In this document: positions 40,552-49,005 of the stretch, piece after piece
Layout of the letters: every line of letters starts with the position of its first letter
How positions within the stretch are numbered: position 1 is the stretch's first letter
Source of the DNA: an uncultured Treponema sp.
Lineage (GTDB): Bacteria > Spirochaetota > Spirochaetia > Treponematales > Treponemataceae
Direction: 5' to 3'
Assembly: GCA_946410085.1 (NCBI GenBank)
Contig: CAMJZA010000016.1
Span: 1 to 54,769, forward strand
DNA: 54,769 bases
Program-made: the position numbers and the translations under genes
The notes under the pieces: generated by a model
What the model was told of the DNA's origin: nothing
The model's input: the letters and a program-made list of their open reading frames with translations, nothing else
Database searches by the model: none

Positions 40552-41688
40552 ATGAAACTTACTTGTGGCATCGTGGGACTGCCGAACGTCGGCAAGTCCA
40601 CCATCTTTTCTGCCCTGACCAAGGCCCCGGCTGCTGCCGAAAACTATCCGTTCTGTACGATTGATCCGAATGTCGGCGTTGTTGATCTGCCCGACGAACG
40701 GCTTGACTTCATGGCATCCATTTTTCAGCCCAAAAAGAAAATACCCGCTTCCGTCGATTTCGTCGACATTGCAGGCCTCATAAAGGGGGCGAGCAAGGGC
40801 GAGGGACTGGGCAATCAGTTCCTTGCCAACATCCGCGAGACGACCGTCATCGCCCATGTCGTCCGCTGTTTTGATAACCCCGACATCCAGCATGTCCGTG
40901 ACGATGCAAAGACCGATGCTCCGGTAGACCCCGAGAGCGATATCCTGACGATTAACTATGAGCTTGCCCAGGCCGACCTTGATACGATTGCCAAGCGGCA
41001 GGAAAAGGTGACCAAGACCATCCGTGCGATGGGCAAGGAGAAGGAGCGGGAGTTTGCAAACTACACGAGTGCAGTTGCAAAGATCAAGCCCCTCCTGCAG
41101 GAAGGCAAGGGCGCACGTCTTGCAGAGCTGACCGATGACGAGAAGGCTGCTGTCTACGACCTGCACCTGCTGACGATTAAACCCCAGATTTTTGTCTGCA
41201 ATATCGATGAAGATACGATTTCCACGGGAACGAACAAGTACGTTGAAGCCGTGCAGAAGATCGCCGCCGAAGAAAAATCCGAGTACATCGTGATATGCGG
41301 AAAGTTCGAGGCTGACCTGTCCGACATTTCCGATCCCGCTGACCGCAAGGAGTTCATGGAAAGCGTGGGCCTCAAGGAAAGCGGCCTTTCCGTTCTTTCC
41401 CGCCAGGTCTATCACCTGATGGGCCTGCGCACCTTCTTCACGGGCGGTCCCGACGAGTGCCGGGCGTGGACGATTCACGCGGGCGACAAGGCCCCTCAGG
41501 CAGCCGGTGTCATCCATACGGATTTTGAGAAGGGCTTCATAAAGGCGGAAGCCTATACGGTGGACGACCTTCGGACCTACGGCAGCGAAGAAAAAATCAA
41601 GGTTGCGGGCAAGTACCGTACCGAAGGCAAGGACTACGAGGTTCAGGACGGCGATGTACTCTTCTTCAAGTTCAACGTAACCAAGTAG
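40552..41688 (+). CDS. ychF: Redox-regulated ATPase YchF
   Basis: A 378-residue Obg-family P-loop protein that prefers ATP and associates with ribosomes. G1 is GLPNVGKST (about residues 9-17), G3 is DIAGLIKGASKGEGLGNQFL (about 74-93) and the ATP-favouring G4 variant NIDED lies near 223. A helical hairpin lies between about 140 and 200, and a C-terminal TGS domain (about 290-378) shows FFTGGPDECRAWTIHAG and DGDVLFFKFNV. About 15 residues longer than E. coli YchF. Confidence 0.97.
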   Translation: MKLTCGIVGLPNVGKSTIFSALTKAPAAAENYPFCTIDPNVGVVDLPDERLDFMASIFQPKKKIPASVDFVDIAGLIKGASKGEGLGNQFLANIRETTVIAHVVRCFDNPDIQHVRDDAKTDAPVDPESDILTINYELAQADLDTIAKRQEKVTKTIRAMGKEKEREFANYTSAVAKIKPLLQEGKGARLAELTDDEKAAVYDLHLLTIKPQIFVCNIDEDTISTGTNKYVEAVQKIAAEEKSEYIVICGKFEADLSDISDPADRKEFMESVGLKESGLSVLSRQVYHLMGLRTFFTGGPDECRAWTIHAGDKAPQAAGVIHTDFEKGFIKAEAYTVDDLRTYGSEEKIKVAGKYRTEGKDYEVQDGDVLFFKFNVTK

Positions 41689-41697
41689 GGGGTGCGG

Positions 41698-42741
41698 ATG
41701 CGTAGGATACGGACACGGACCGTCCTTGCGGTAACGGCGGCGCTCTCGCTTGTCTTTGCTGCGGTTTCCTGTTCCGGTGCCAAAACGGAATATGTGGATT
41801 TTCCTGCCTGCGGAATCAGTCTGCCGGTTGACAGGTCCGCTGCAGACAAAGGCCTGCTCGTACAGTCGCTTGGCAGCGATGAAAGTGAATATCCCGCCCT
41901 CTACGCATTTTTCCAGTATATTCCCGCACTGGATGCAATCAATGCCGAGATGGAGAAAATTGCAGACGGGGAAATGACGGCAGACCTGTTCAACGGCTTC
42001 ATGGAACAGGCCATGCTGCACTACCGGCAGCTGGCACTGGTCTATGCCGTTCCCCGTGAGGAATACGAGGAGTCACTGCATGACGGCACGCAGGATGCGA
42101 AGCCGTTCAGCGGCATGAGCAGAATCGGGAGCCGGGGCGGGGTCGTGTACCTTGCAAAATACTGGGACGTTGACGCTGAAGGCATGGATAGTGAGGAAAA
42201 GCAGTGCTATGAGGACTGTTCCCGAGAGATACGGCGTGCCGTAAAAAAGGCGAAGTTCATTGATCTGGAGGACAGGGCCCTTCCTGCTGCCTCACGGGGG
42301 CTCCCGGCATCCGTTCCGGCATTTACGACCTTTGACGTCGCGGGGAATCCGCAGACAAATCAGATTTTTGCACAGGCAGAGCTGACCGTCGTCAACGTCT
42401 GGGGGACCTTCTGCGGTCCCTGCATACGGGAAATGCCGGAGCTTGCCGAATGGAACGCATCGCTCCCTGCCGGAGTCCAGCTGGTCGGCATGATCAGCGA
42501 CATACGTTCTCCTGACGAAACGGAAAGCGTTGCCGAAGCCCGGAGTATCCTTGAAGGAGCAGGGGTGACCTTTACCAATATCCTCGCATCCGACGACCTG
42601 CAGCTGTTCCTGTCGGGCATCCAGTTTGTCCCGACGACCTTCCTCGTTGACGGCAGGGGAAACATCATCGGTGAGCCGATTATCGGGGCCGACGTAAAAA
42701 AATACCGGAAGGCGGTCAGTGACTATCTTTCCGGGCGATAA
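41698..42741 (+). CDS. TlpA-like thioredoxin-domain lipoprotein
   Basis: About 347 residues with a lipoprotein signal (LVFAAVSC, Cys at about residue 25). The first 200 residues have no motif I recognise. The C-terminal domain is a TlpA/ResA-like thioredoxin fold: VVNVWGTFCGPCIREMPELA with redox pair CGPC, then FVPTTFLVDGRGNIIGEPI with the cis-Pro. It probably acts as a thiol-disulfide reductant outside the inner membrane. ATG 41698 (after AGGGGG) is preferred over a GTG at 41692. It overlaps the next small gene and belongs with a polyferredoxin gene. Confidence 0.88.
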   Translation: MRRIRTRTVLAVTAALSLVFAAVSCSGAKTEYVDFPACGISLPVDRSAADKGLLVQSLGSDESEYPALYAFFQYIPALDAINAEMEKIADGEMTADLFNGFMEQAMLHYRQLALVYAVPREEYEESLHDGTQDAKPFSGMSRIGSRGGVVYLAKYWDVDAEGMDSEEKQCYEDCSREIRRAVKKAKFIDLEDRALPAASRGLPASVPAFTTFDVAGNPQTNQIFAQAELTVVNVWGTFCGPCIREMPELAEWNASLPAGVQLVGMISDIRSPDETESVAEARSILEGAGVTFTNILASDDLQLFLSGIQFVPTTFLVDGRGNIIGEPIIGADVKKYRKAVSDYLSGR

Positions 42742-42895
42742 AGGCCGTGCATCCCGCCTGCCGTACCTGCTGCTGCAGCTGCTTTTTCTCGTGATTGCCG
42801 TTTCCTTTCTCGTCTACGGGATTGTGCGGGGGGAGCCGGCCCTCGTCCTTAAGAAAGCGGTCCGCATCTGTCTGGAATGCATCGGGCTGGGCTGA
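42719..42895 (+). CDS. Small CXXC-type membrane protein (CD1871A-like)
   Basis: A 58-residue protein starting at GTG 42719, 23 bp before the end of the TlpA-like gene, with GGAAGG 6 nt upstream. It has one hydrophobic segment (LLLQLLFLVIAVSFLVYGI, about 19-37) and the C-terminal ICLECIGLG, whose CxxC-IG ending matches the CD1871A family of small CXXC proteins. These are typically encoded between a thioredoxin-like protein and a 4Fe-4S membrane protein, exactly as here. It is easily missed because of its size. Likely an electron or thiol relay; unproved. Confidence 0.75.
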   Translation: MTIFPGDKGRASRLPYLLLQLLFLVIAVSFLVYGIVRGEPALVLKKAVRICLECIGLG

Positions 42896-42909
42896 ACGGC
42901 GGGAACTGT

Positions 42910-43767
42910 ATGAAACGACCCGGCTTCCGGCAGCGTCTGGTACGCAGGCTGCTCCAGACCGCTGCATTTCTTGCCTGCAATCCCTTCCTCGCAAACTTCA
43001 GGGGCGGAAAGCTCTACACCGGCAGCTGGAAGCGCTTCTGTGCTCCCGGACTCAACTGCTATTCCTGCCCTGCCGCCGCCCTTTCCTGTCCCATCGGTGC
43101 GATGCAGGCGGTGGGCGGTTCTGTCCGCTTCAGTTTTTCCTTTTATGTGACCGGGCTTCTCATGACAGTCGGCCTCGTGGCAGGCCGGGCTGCCTGTGCC
43201 TTTCTCTGTCCCTTCGGCCTATTGCAGGAACTGCTGCACAAGATACCCTCGCCCAAGCTACACCTGCCCCGTCTCTTCCGTTTCGTGAAATACGCCGTCC
43301 TGCTTGTCTTCGTGCTTGTGCTTCCCGCGGCGGACACGAACTTTGCGGGTTCGGGCGACCCGGCATTCTGCAGCTATATCTGTCCGGCAGGAACGCTGGA
43401 AGGCGGCATACCGCTCATCCTGACCCATCCTGAGCTTCGTGCAGTGCTCGGCCTGCTTTTTTCCGTCAAGGCCGCCATACTGCTGCTTGTCCTCGTGATG
43501 AGCATCTTTGTCAGCCGCTTCTTCTGCCGCTGCCTGTGCCCACTCGGTGCGGTATACGGCCTGATGAACAAAATAAGCCTGACCCGCCTTTCGGTGGATC
43601 AGGTCCGCTGTACGCACTGCGGCGTCTGTGCCCGGATCTGCCCGATGGGGCTTGACCCCGTCCGGGAATCCCGGTCGGCCGAGTGCATCCGATGCTTCGA
43701 ATGTGTCGCCTCCTGTCCCGGGGAGGCGGTGAAGCTTGTTACTTCTTTTTCTCGTCCGCAGGAATGA
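42910..43767 (+). CDS. 4Fe-4S polyferredoxin-type membrane protein (NapH/CcoG-like)
   Basis: About 285 residues with some four to five membrane segments. Cys motifs lie at the membrane edges (CSYICPAG, CRCLCPLGAVYGL, ACAFLCPFGLLQEL) and the C-terminus carries a double 4Fe-4S ferredoxin: CTHCGVCARICPMG and CIRCFECVASCPG. It resembles electron-transfer proteins of the NapH/NosR/YccM group. ATG 42910 is preferred over an in-frame ATG at 42877. With the two preceding genes it forms a redox cassette, probably passing electrons across the membrane to the thioredoxin-like lipoprotein. Its 3' end overlaps the convergent permease gene by 29 bp. Confidence 0.87.
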   Translation: MKRPGFRQRLVRRLLQTAAFLACNPFLANFRGGKLYTGSWKRFCAPGLNCYSCPAAALSCPIGAMQAVGGSVRFSFSFYVTGLLMTVGLVAGRAACAFLCPFGLLQELLHKIPSPKLHLPRLFRFVKYAVLLVFVLVLPAADTNFAGSGDPAFCSYICPAGTLEGGIPLILTHPELRAVLGLLFSVKAAILLLVLVMSIFVSRFFCRCLCPLGAVYGLMNKISLTRLSVDQVRCTHCGVCARICPMGLDPVRESRSAECIRCFECVASCPGEAVKLVTSFSRPQE

Positions 43768-45058
43768 GCAGGTTCAGCACAATGCCGATGACCGTCGCGA
43801 GGGCGACTGAGCCGAGGCTGAAGGTATAGCTGTTTCCGATGTTGAACTGGAGGATGCCGCCGCCGATGCCGATGACGAGTATGACCGACGAAATCGTCAG
43901 GTTCCGCTTGTCCTGATAGTCAACGCCGCCTTCAACGAGGGTCCTGAGGCCCGAAGAAGAAATGAGTCCGTAGAGCAGGATGCAGATGCCGCCGAGGACG
44001 GGATTGGGAATCGTCTGGATGATTGCTCCGAACTTCTGACAGAAGGAGAGGATGACGGCAATGACCGCAGCCCCGCCGATGACGTAGACGGAATAGACCT
44101 TCGTAATTGCCATGACGCCGATATTTTCGCCGTAGGTCGTGTTGGGCGGACCGCCCCAGATACCGGCCCAGGCAGTTGCAAGTCCGTCGCCGAGCAGGGT
44201 CCGGTGCAGGCCGGGATCTTCGTAGAAGTTCCTGCCGACGACTTTTGAGGCGGTCAGCACGTCGCCGAGGTGCTCGCAGATGGTCGAGATGGACACGATG
44301 ACGAAGGTCAGCACTGCCACAAGGTTGAACTTCGGTGCAAGGTAGGCGTAGTGTCCTGCCGCATCAGTTGAAAGGAAGGGGAGGGCGACCCACTTCGCAT
44401 CTGAAACGACCGTGAAGTCTATCAGCCGGTAGGCGGGGAAGCAGCAGCCCATAATCAGCGTAAACAGGTAGCCGCCGACCAAGCCGATCAGGATGGCAAG
44501 GGTGTTGAAAAATCCCTTCAGGAAAATCGTTGCGATGATGGCGATGGCAAGCGTAACGAGAGCAATGCTGACGGCGACGAGCGAATAGCCGTCTCCTGCC
44601 TGCAGGCCCGCTTCAGCGATTGCGGTCGGAGCAAGACTCATGCCGATCACGATGATGACCGATCCGATGACGACCGGCGGCAGGGCCTTGTCAATCCAGC
44701 TGCGGCCTGCGAGCTTGACGATGGCGGCAACGACACAGTAGAAGAGACCCGCTGCGATTGCGCCTCCCATTGCGTATGCCGTACCGTAGGCCTGACCGAT
44801 GGCGACGAGGGGCGGAATGAAGGCGAATGAGGAGCCGAGGTAGATCGGAACCTTTGCCCCGGTGAGCAGGATGTAGAGCAGGGTTCCCGTTCCTGCCGTA
44901 AAGAGCGCTGTCGAAGTGCTCAGTCCCGTCAGCAGCGGAACCAGTACGGTTGCGCCGAACATTGCGAATACGTGCTGGAAGCTCAAGGGAATCCAGCGAC
45001 TTAAGGGTGGCCTGTCGTGCGGGCCGAAGGAAATCGAATGCTGTTGTGTCGATGCCAT
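43739..45058 (-). CDS. uraA: Uracil/xanthine permease (NCS2 family)
   Basis: A 439-residue nucleobase:proton symporter with 12-14 hydrophobic segments. Typical segments are PLSFQHVFAMFGATVLVPLL at the N-terminus, YLGSSFAFIPPLVAIGQAYG, the substrate-site helix with ISTICEHLGDVLTASKVVG (Glu in CEHLGD), and GGPPNTTYGENIGVMAITKV. The CEHLGD and NTTYGENIG forms are those of UraA-type uracil carriers. GGGAG lies about 10 nt before the ATG. I saw no purine or PyrR-binding leader in the 107 bp upstream. Confidence 0.94.
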   Translation of the reverse strand: MASTQQHSISFGPHDRPPLSRWIPLSFQHVFAMFGATVLVPLLTGLSTSTALFTAGTGTLLYILLTGAKVPIYLGSSFAFIPPLVAIGQAYGTAYAMGGAIAAGLFYCVVAAIVKLAGRSWIDKALPPVVIGSVIIVIGMSLAPTAIAEAGLQAGDGYSLVAVSIALVTLAIAIIATIFLKGFFNTLAILIGLVGGYLFTLIMGCCFPAYRLIDFTVVSDAKWVALPFLSTDAAGHYAYLAPKFNLVAVLTFVIVSISTICEHLGDVLTASKVVGRNFYEDPGLHRTLLGDGLATAWAGIWGGPPNTTYGENIGVMAITKVYSVYVIGGAAVIAVILSFCQKFGAIIQTIPNPVLGGICILLYGLISSSGLRTLVEGGVDYQDKRNLTISSVILVIGIGGGILQFNIGNSYTFSLGSVALATVIGIVLNLLIPADEKKK

Positions 45059-45165
45059 CTATACTATTCTCCCAAAATAAAATCCTGTGTGCGTGTCCTG
45101 CCATTTACTGGTCTGTCTCATTGGTCCGGCTGCCGGTCTGCCGCCCCATCGGGCGGTTTGCCGGA

Positions 45166-46311
45166 TCAGTCGACTTTCCTGACGGCGCTGTCAAAAGCTG
45201 CTCCGCTGATGCGGCCGCTGCCGTTGAACTGTACGCCGTCCGCCAGGTCAAGCCATTCCTTTTCAACGCAGCCCATCACCGCATCAAAGTCCGCGCTGTC
45301 CAGTGCCAGGTCCCTGACGGGGCTTTTTGCCGAAGTTCGTGAACGGTAGCGGGCGGAATACTTCTGCGGGTCAGCCCCGCCGCCCCGCCAGTAGAGGTTC
45401 CAGAGAAAGCGGGCTGCAAGCAGGCGGGTCACTGCCGTCGAAGCAGAAACGCCGCTGTCGCTTCGGTTTACCATCGTTGCCGCAGTCGGTGCCGTCTCGT
45501 TTGAGACTGAGTTCATCAGGCCTTCCCTGAGGAGGGTCTGGAAGAGCTTTGTGCCGTCAAGCTTCTGTGATGCGGTGTAGGCGTTCAGAATGTCCGTTGA
45601 CTCCTGCGCTATCTGCATCATCTCCATGACGGTCAGCTCCTTCTTGCGCACAAGCTCGGCAATGCCTGCACTGGCATTGGAACTGTCCTTGAGCTGCCAG
45701 GCATCCTGGCGGAGGGGCTTGTAGGCCTCCCGGTAGCCGTCGTCCAGATAGAGGAAGGCCGTGTCAAACTGCCCTGCTGCATCTGCATAGCTGCCTGCCC
45801 GGTAGGAATCGACCGCCTGCTCCAGAATCAGCAGGGCGTTGTCGTCCTGCTGCGCGATGAGTGCGCTCAGGTCACCGATCTTTCCCAGCCGGTGGCCGAG
45901 AATCTGTACCTGACTGTCATTCGCGCGTTTTGCCGCGGCCCGCTCGTAGCACTTTGCCGCATTGGTCTGGTTGCCCTTGAGCAGCCAGGCCCTGCCTGCA
46001 AGGGCCGTCAGCCGTGCCTCTGCCGCCTTGTCGAGCCGCTGTGCCGAAGAAAGGCGGTTTTCAATGTCGCTGATCAGCGAGGAAAGCTGTGCCGAATAGG
46101 CTTTCGCATCTCCTGCGATGGCGGCCGCATCAGCCTTGGCGAGCGTCAGGGCAGCGGAAGCGGAAAGCCCCCCGTCCTGGGAGGAATCCGCACTGATGGA
46201 AACATCCTGCTGCAATGAGGTACAACAGGGCAGGAAGGCAAGCAGCACTGCCGAGAGGACTGCCGCCGGCAGCGTCCGTGTTTTTTTCAGGCTATCTTTT
46301 ATCTGTTTCAT
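45166..46311 (-). CDS. Lipoprotein with helical repeats, function unknown
   Basis: About 381 residues with a lipoprotein signal peptide (AVLLAFLPCC, lipidated Cys near residue 30). The mature part is helical and Ala/Leu-rich with tetratricopeptide-like pieces (AWLLKGNQTNAAKCYERAAA, SYRAGSYADAAGQFDTAFLY). ATG 46311 overlaps the stop of the upstream beta-propeller gene by 4 bp; an ATG at 46323 is the alternative. Co-transcription suggests that the two proteins act together in the periplasm or at a membrane face. No enzyme motif seen. Confidence 0.82.
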   Translation of the reverse strand: MKQIKDSLKKTRTLPAAVLSAVLLAFLPCCTSLQQDVSISADSSQDGGLSASAALTLAKADAAAIAGDAKAYSAQLSSLISDIENRLSSAQRLDKAAEARLTALAGRAWLLKGNQTNAAKCYERAAAKRANDSQVQILGHRLGKIGDLSALIAQQDDNALLILEQAVDSYRAGSYADAAGQFDTAFLYLDDGYREAYKPLRQDAWQLKDSSNASAGIAELVRKKELTVMEMMQIAQESTDILNAYTASQKLDGTKLFQTLLREGLMNSVSNETAPTAATMVNRSDSGVSASTAVTRLLAARFLWNLYWRGGGADPQKYSARYRSRTSAKSPVRDLALDSADFDAVMGCVEKEWLDLADGVQFNGSGRISGAAFDSAVRKVD

Positions 46312-48995
46312 TGTATGCTCCATGCATAGAGTTTTTTATCGAGGGAAAGCGCAACGCAGTCCTTCGTTCCGTCGCCGTTCACATCGGTAATGACGCATCT
46401 GCCGTGTCCGGCGACGGGGAAGCCGTACAGCAGTTCAAGCTCAGGGGTAAAGGCGTAGATGGAGTTTGAACTGCCCGAGACGTAGATCCGCTCGCCGTCG
46501 CCGGTCAGGAAGGCTTCACGGGCATCGTCCAGGTCCGGAACCTGTATGGTCCGGTAACTGCCGTCGCTGCTGATGCGGTAGAGTTCCGCCGTATCGCTCA
46601 GGGCAAAGTAATCGTCACCGATGCTGACGACGTTCGTCAGGAAAACGCCGGGTATTGTCCGGGGGAATCCGGTGCGCAGGATCCCGTCATCAAAAAGATA
46701 GAAGTCACCCGCCTGGGTAATGAAGGCGGTGCGGAGCTGCTTTCCCTCCTGCGTCAGGCAGGGAGAGCCGAATGCTATGCCGTCAACGAACATCGGGTTG
46801 TCTGCGTTGGTAAAGGCTCCGTTTTTTATCGTGTAGATTGCGCCTTCAAAGCCCTTGGAATAGACTGCAGCCGTCTTTCCGCTGACGGCGGGCGATGACT
46901 TGAAGTTGCAGTCCGCCGGGCCCGGCAGTTCCGTCGTTTTGCCGCTCTCGTCAACCAGCACGATGGAACCGTTTTCCGTCGGAATCAAAAGCTGCCTGCC
47001 GAGTGCGGCGGGCTTTGCGGCAGTCCTGCAGCCGGTCAGTACGGGGAAGGGCCGTACTGCCTGCAGCTTCCGGTCCAGCAGGTAGACCGTTCCCTTTTTG
47101 TCGACTACCCAGACCACGCCCGTAGCGGCGCAGACTTCATCGCTTGCGGTAACATAGCAATCTTCGTTGATGAGGATGCGGGAGACCGTGAGCGAAGAGA
47201 ACTCAAGCGATTTGACCGTCCTGCCGCCCTCGCACCAGAAGACTGCCTTACCGCCGGTTTCTGCTTCGAGATTACAGTCCGGGCTTTCTTCCAGCGCAAT
47301 GGGGAAGCCCGGCAGGGACCTGCTGTTGTAGGAGTTAACTGCAGCCGCATGGTATGAAGCGCGCAGCATATCATCAGCAAAACTGAAATTGACGCGGCCT
47401 ATGTTGTAGAGCTTGAGCAGTTTGGTAATCAGGCCGCTTCCCTGCAGGAAAAAGGGAATGCTCCGCTCCGTATTGTAAAAGAGGCCGAGGGCAAGTTCCT
47501 CTGACTGACCGGTACTGATTGTCTTCCAGGTCTCGCTGCGGGCGAGCGTACTGTCCGCCTTGTAGCGCGTAAAAAGGACGGCAAGGTTCTGCGGGGACTC
47601 GGAGAAGTAGATGTAGCCTTCATGCACCAGGTAGTATGGCCGGGGCAGCTCTATCTTCAGTATCTTCAGGATGCTCTTGAAGAATGCAGGCAGTTCTAGG
47701 CAGGGCAGGCGTACCCCGTCAACGATCAGGCTGCTGTTGTTCTTGATCAGCAGTGAGCCGGTAATCTTGTCAAAGGCCTGCCGGCGTTTCTGCTCATCGC
47801 CGATCTGCAGTGCGAATACCGGATCGCTGCTGCCGTCTACGCCGAGCACGGCGTACTCCGTTCCCGTCCATGAAAAGACCAGTTCCTCTATGCTCGACTT
47901 AAAGAACTTCTTCGCGTATTTTTCGCCTTCATCCCAGGCGGCTTCAATGTCCTGCGTCTGCTGGATGATGGGAAAGAGGGCATCCTTCAGTTCCGTGAGG
48001 CTGCCGGTATGGAGAATGGTATAGTACTGGATGTTGTCCGTAAAGCGGGTCAGCATGGAAGCTGCCGTTGATTTTCTGGAAACGATTCCGCCGAGCGGGG
48101 AAGCTGCGACCGCAGCTGCTTCGAGCGGGATCGAGGCTTCCAGCTGTACTTCCCCGTCATCAATCCGGCATTCAATCAGGCTTTTCGCTTCTTCCCCGAG
48201 CAGGGAGACAAAGCTCGTCAGGTAGATGTTGTCTTGTGGAACGGTCTTCTGGACAAAGGCTTTTGCACCGGCAACGATCTTGAAGGGAAAGCTGCTTTTT
48301 GCTTCCAGCAGGTCACGTTCCTGCTGCGTATGTTCTGCCGAGTGGTCGGACGCAAATGCCCTGAGCAGGAGGGAAGGGGAGAGGCTGACGGCGAGCAGGT
48401 TCTTGTGTATCTTGATGTAGCTTTTGGTCCGCCTGCCCGTCTTTTTGTCGGTACTCGTAAAGATGAAATAGCGGCCGTCCTTCACGTACTCAAGGTCCTT
48501 CACCTTTGCGAAGGGGATGACAAGCGAGGCGAGCCGTGTTGCGCAGGCAAAGATGCCCGTGTCCGTTACGGCGATGAAATCCGTCGCATCGCCTTCCATG
48601 TAGAGGGCGAGGTCGGCACGCCTTCCGGCTATGAGCGGTGCGTACTTGTGCTTCCTGAGCGGATTCTGCCGGAGCGAAAGGTAGGCCTCCCGGTAGCTTG
48701 CAAGGGTCTCGTCGGTCAGCAGGCTGTCCGCCGCCCGCAGGTCCAGCAGGGGATTGGCTGCTTCCCAGATGTTGTCCGTGTGCAGGATGAGGCTGTAGCC
48801 TGCCGGCAGGGCGGAAAGGGGCGATACCCGGTCTTTTTTTGCCCAGGCGAACCAGATGAGCGCTGCAAGGCAGGGAAGGAGAATCAGAAGAAGCAGGACA
48901 ATCAGAAGCACCCGGAGGATATGCCTGGGGCGCGGAGCATCACTTTCTTTTGGAGTATCACTATCTTGTGCCGTATCTTTCGCCGTATTCGCCAT
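46308..48995 (-). CDS. Large membrane-anchored protein with C-terminal beta-propeller
   Basis: 895 residues. One membrane segment at about 28-50 (LRVLLIVLLLLILLPCLAAL) follows a polar N-terminus, so most of the chain should be periplasmic. Residues about 55-560 resemble the DUF3352-like extracellular region in composition only. From about 590 on, repeated blades such as GVVWVVDKKGTVYLLDRKL, GSIVLVDESGKTTEL, GDFYLFDDG and NSIYAFTPELELLYGFPV indicate a PQQ-like/WD-type beta-propeller ending with a calcium-binding-like DVNGDGTKD. Function unknown; a scaffold or sensor is possible. It starts 10 bp before the end of the adenylate cyclase gene's 3' side and overlaps the lipoprotein gene. Confidence 0.8.
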   Translation of the reverse strand: MANTAKDTAQDSDTPKESDAPRPRHILRVLLIVLLLLILLPCLAALIWFAWAKKDRVSPLSALPAGYSLILHTDNIWEAANPLLDLRAADSLLTDETLASYREAYLSLRQNPLRKHKYAPLIAGRRADLALYMEGDATDFIAVTDTGIFACATRLASLVIPFAKVKDLEYVKDGRYFIFTSTDKKTGRRTKSYIKIHKNLLAVSLSPSLLLRAFASDHSAEHTQQERDLLEAKSSFPFKIVAGAKAFVQKTVPQDNIYLTSFVSLLGEEAKSLIECRIDDGEVQLEASIPLEAAAVAASPLGGIVSRKSTAASMLTRFTDNIQYYTILHTGSLTELKDALFPIIQQTQDIEAAWDEGEKYAKKFFKSSIEELVFSWTGTEYAVLGVDGSSDPVFALQIGDEQKRRQAFDKITGSLLIKNNSSLIVDGVRLPCLELPAFFKSILKILKIELPRPYYLVHEGYIYFSESPQNLAVLFTRYKADSTLARSETWKTISTGQSEELALGLFYNTERSIPFFLQGSGLITKLLKLYNIGRVNFSFADDMLRASYHAAAVNSYNSRSLPGFPIALEESPDCNLEAETGGKAVFWCEGGRTVKSLEFSSLTVSRILINEDCYVTASDEVCAATGVVWVVDKKGTVYLLDRKLQAVRPFPVLTGCRTAAKPAALGRQLLIPTENGSIVLVDESGKTTELPGPADCNFKSSPAVSGKTAAVYSKGFEGAIYTIKNGAFTNADNPMFVDGIAFGSPCLTQEGKQLRTAFITQAGDFYLFDDGILRTGFPRTIPGVFLTNVVSIGDDYFALSDTAELYRISSDGSYRTIQVPDLDDAREAFLTGDGERIYVSGSSNSIYAFTPELELLYGFPVAGHGRCVITDVNGDGTKDCVALSLDKKLYAWSIQ

Positions 48996-49005
48996 GATGA
49001 GCCGA

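Noticed and set aside
40498..42021. 507-residue open frame on the minus strand
   Set aside because: Antisense to ychF and the lipoprotein gene; both sense genes have clear family motifs.
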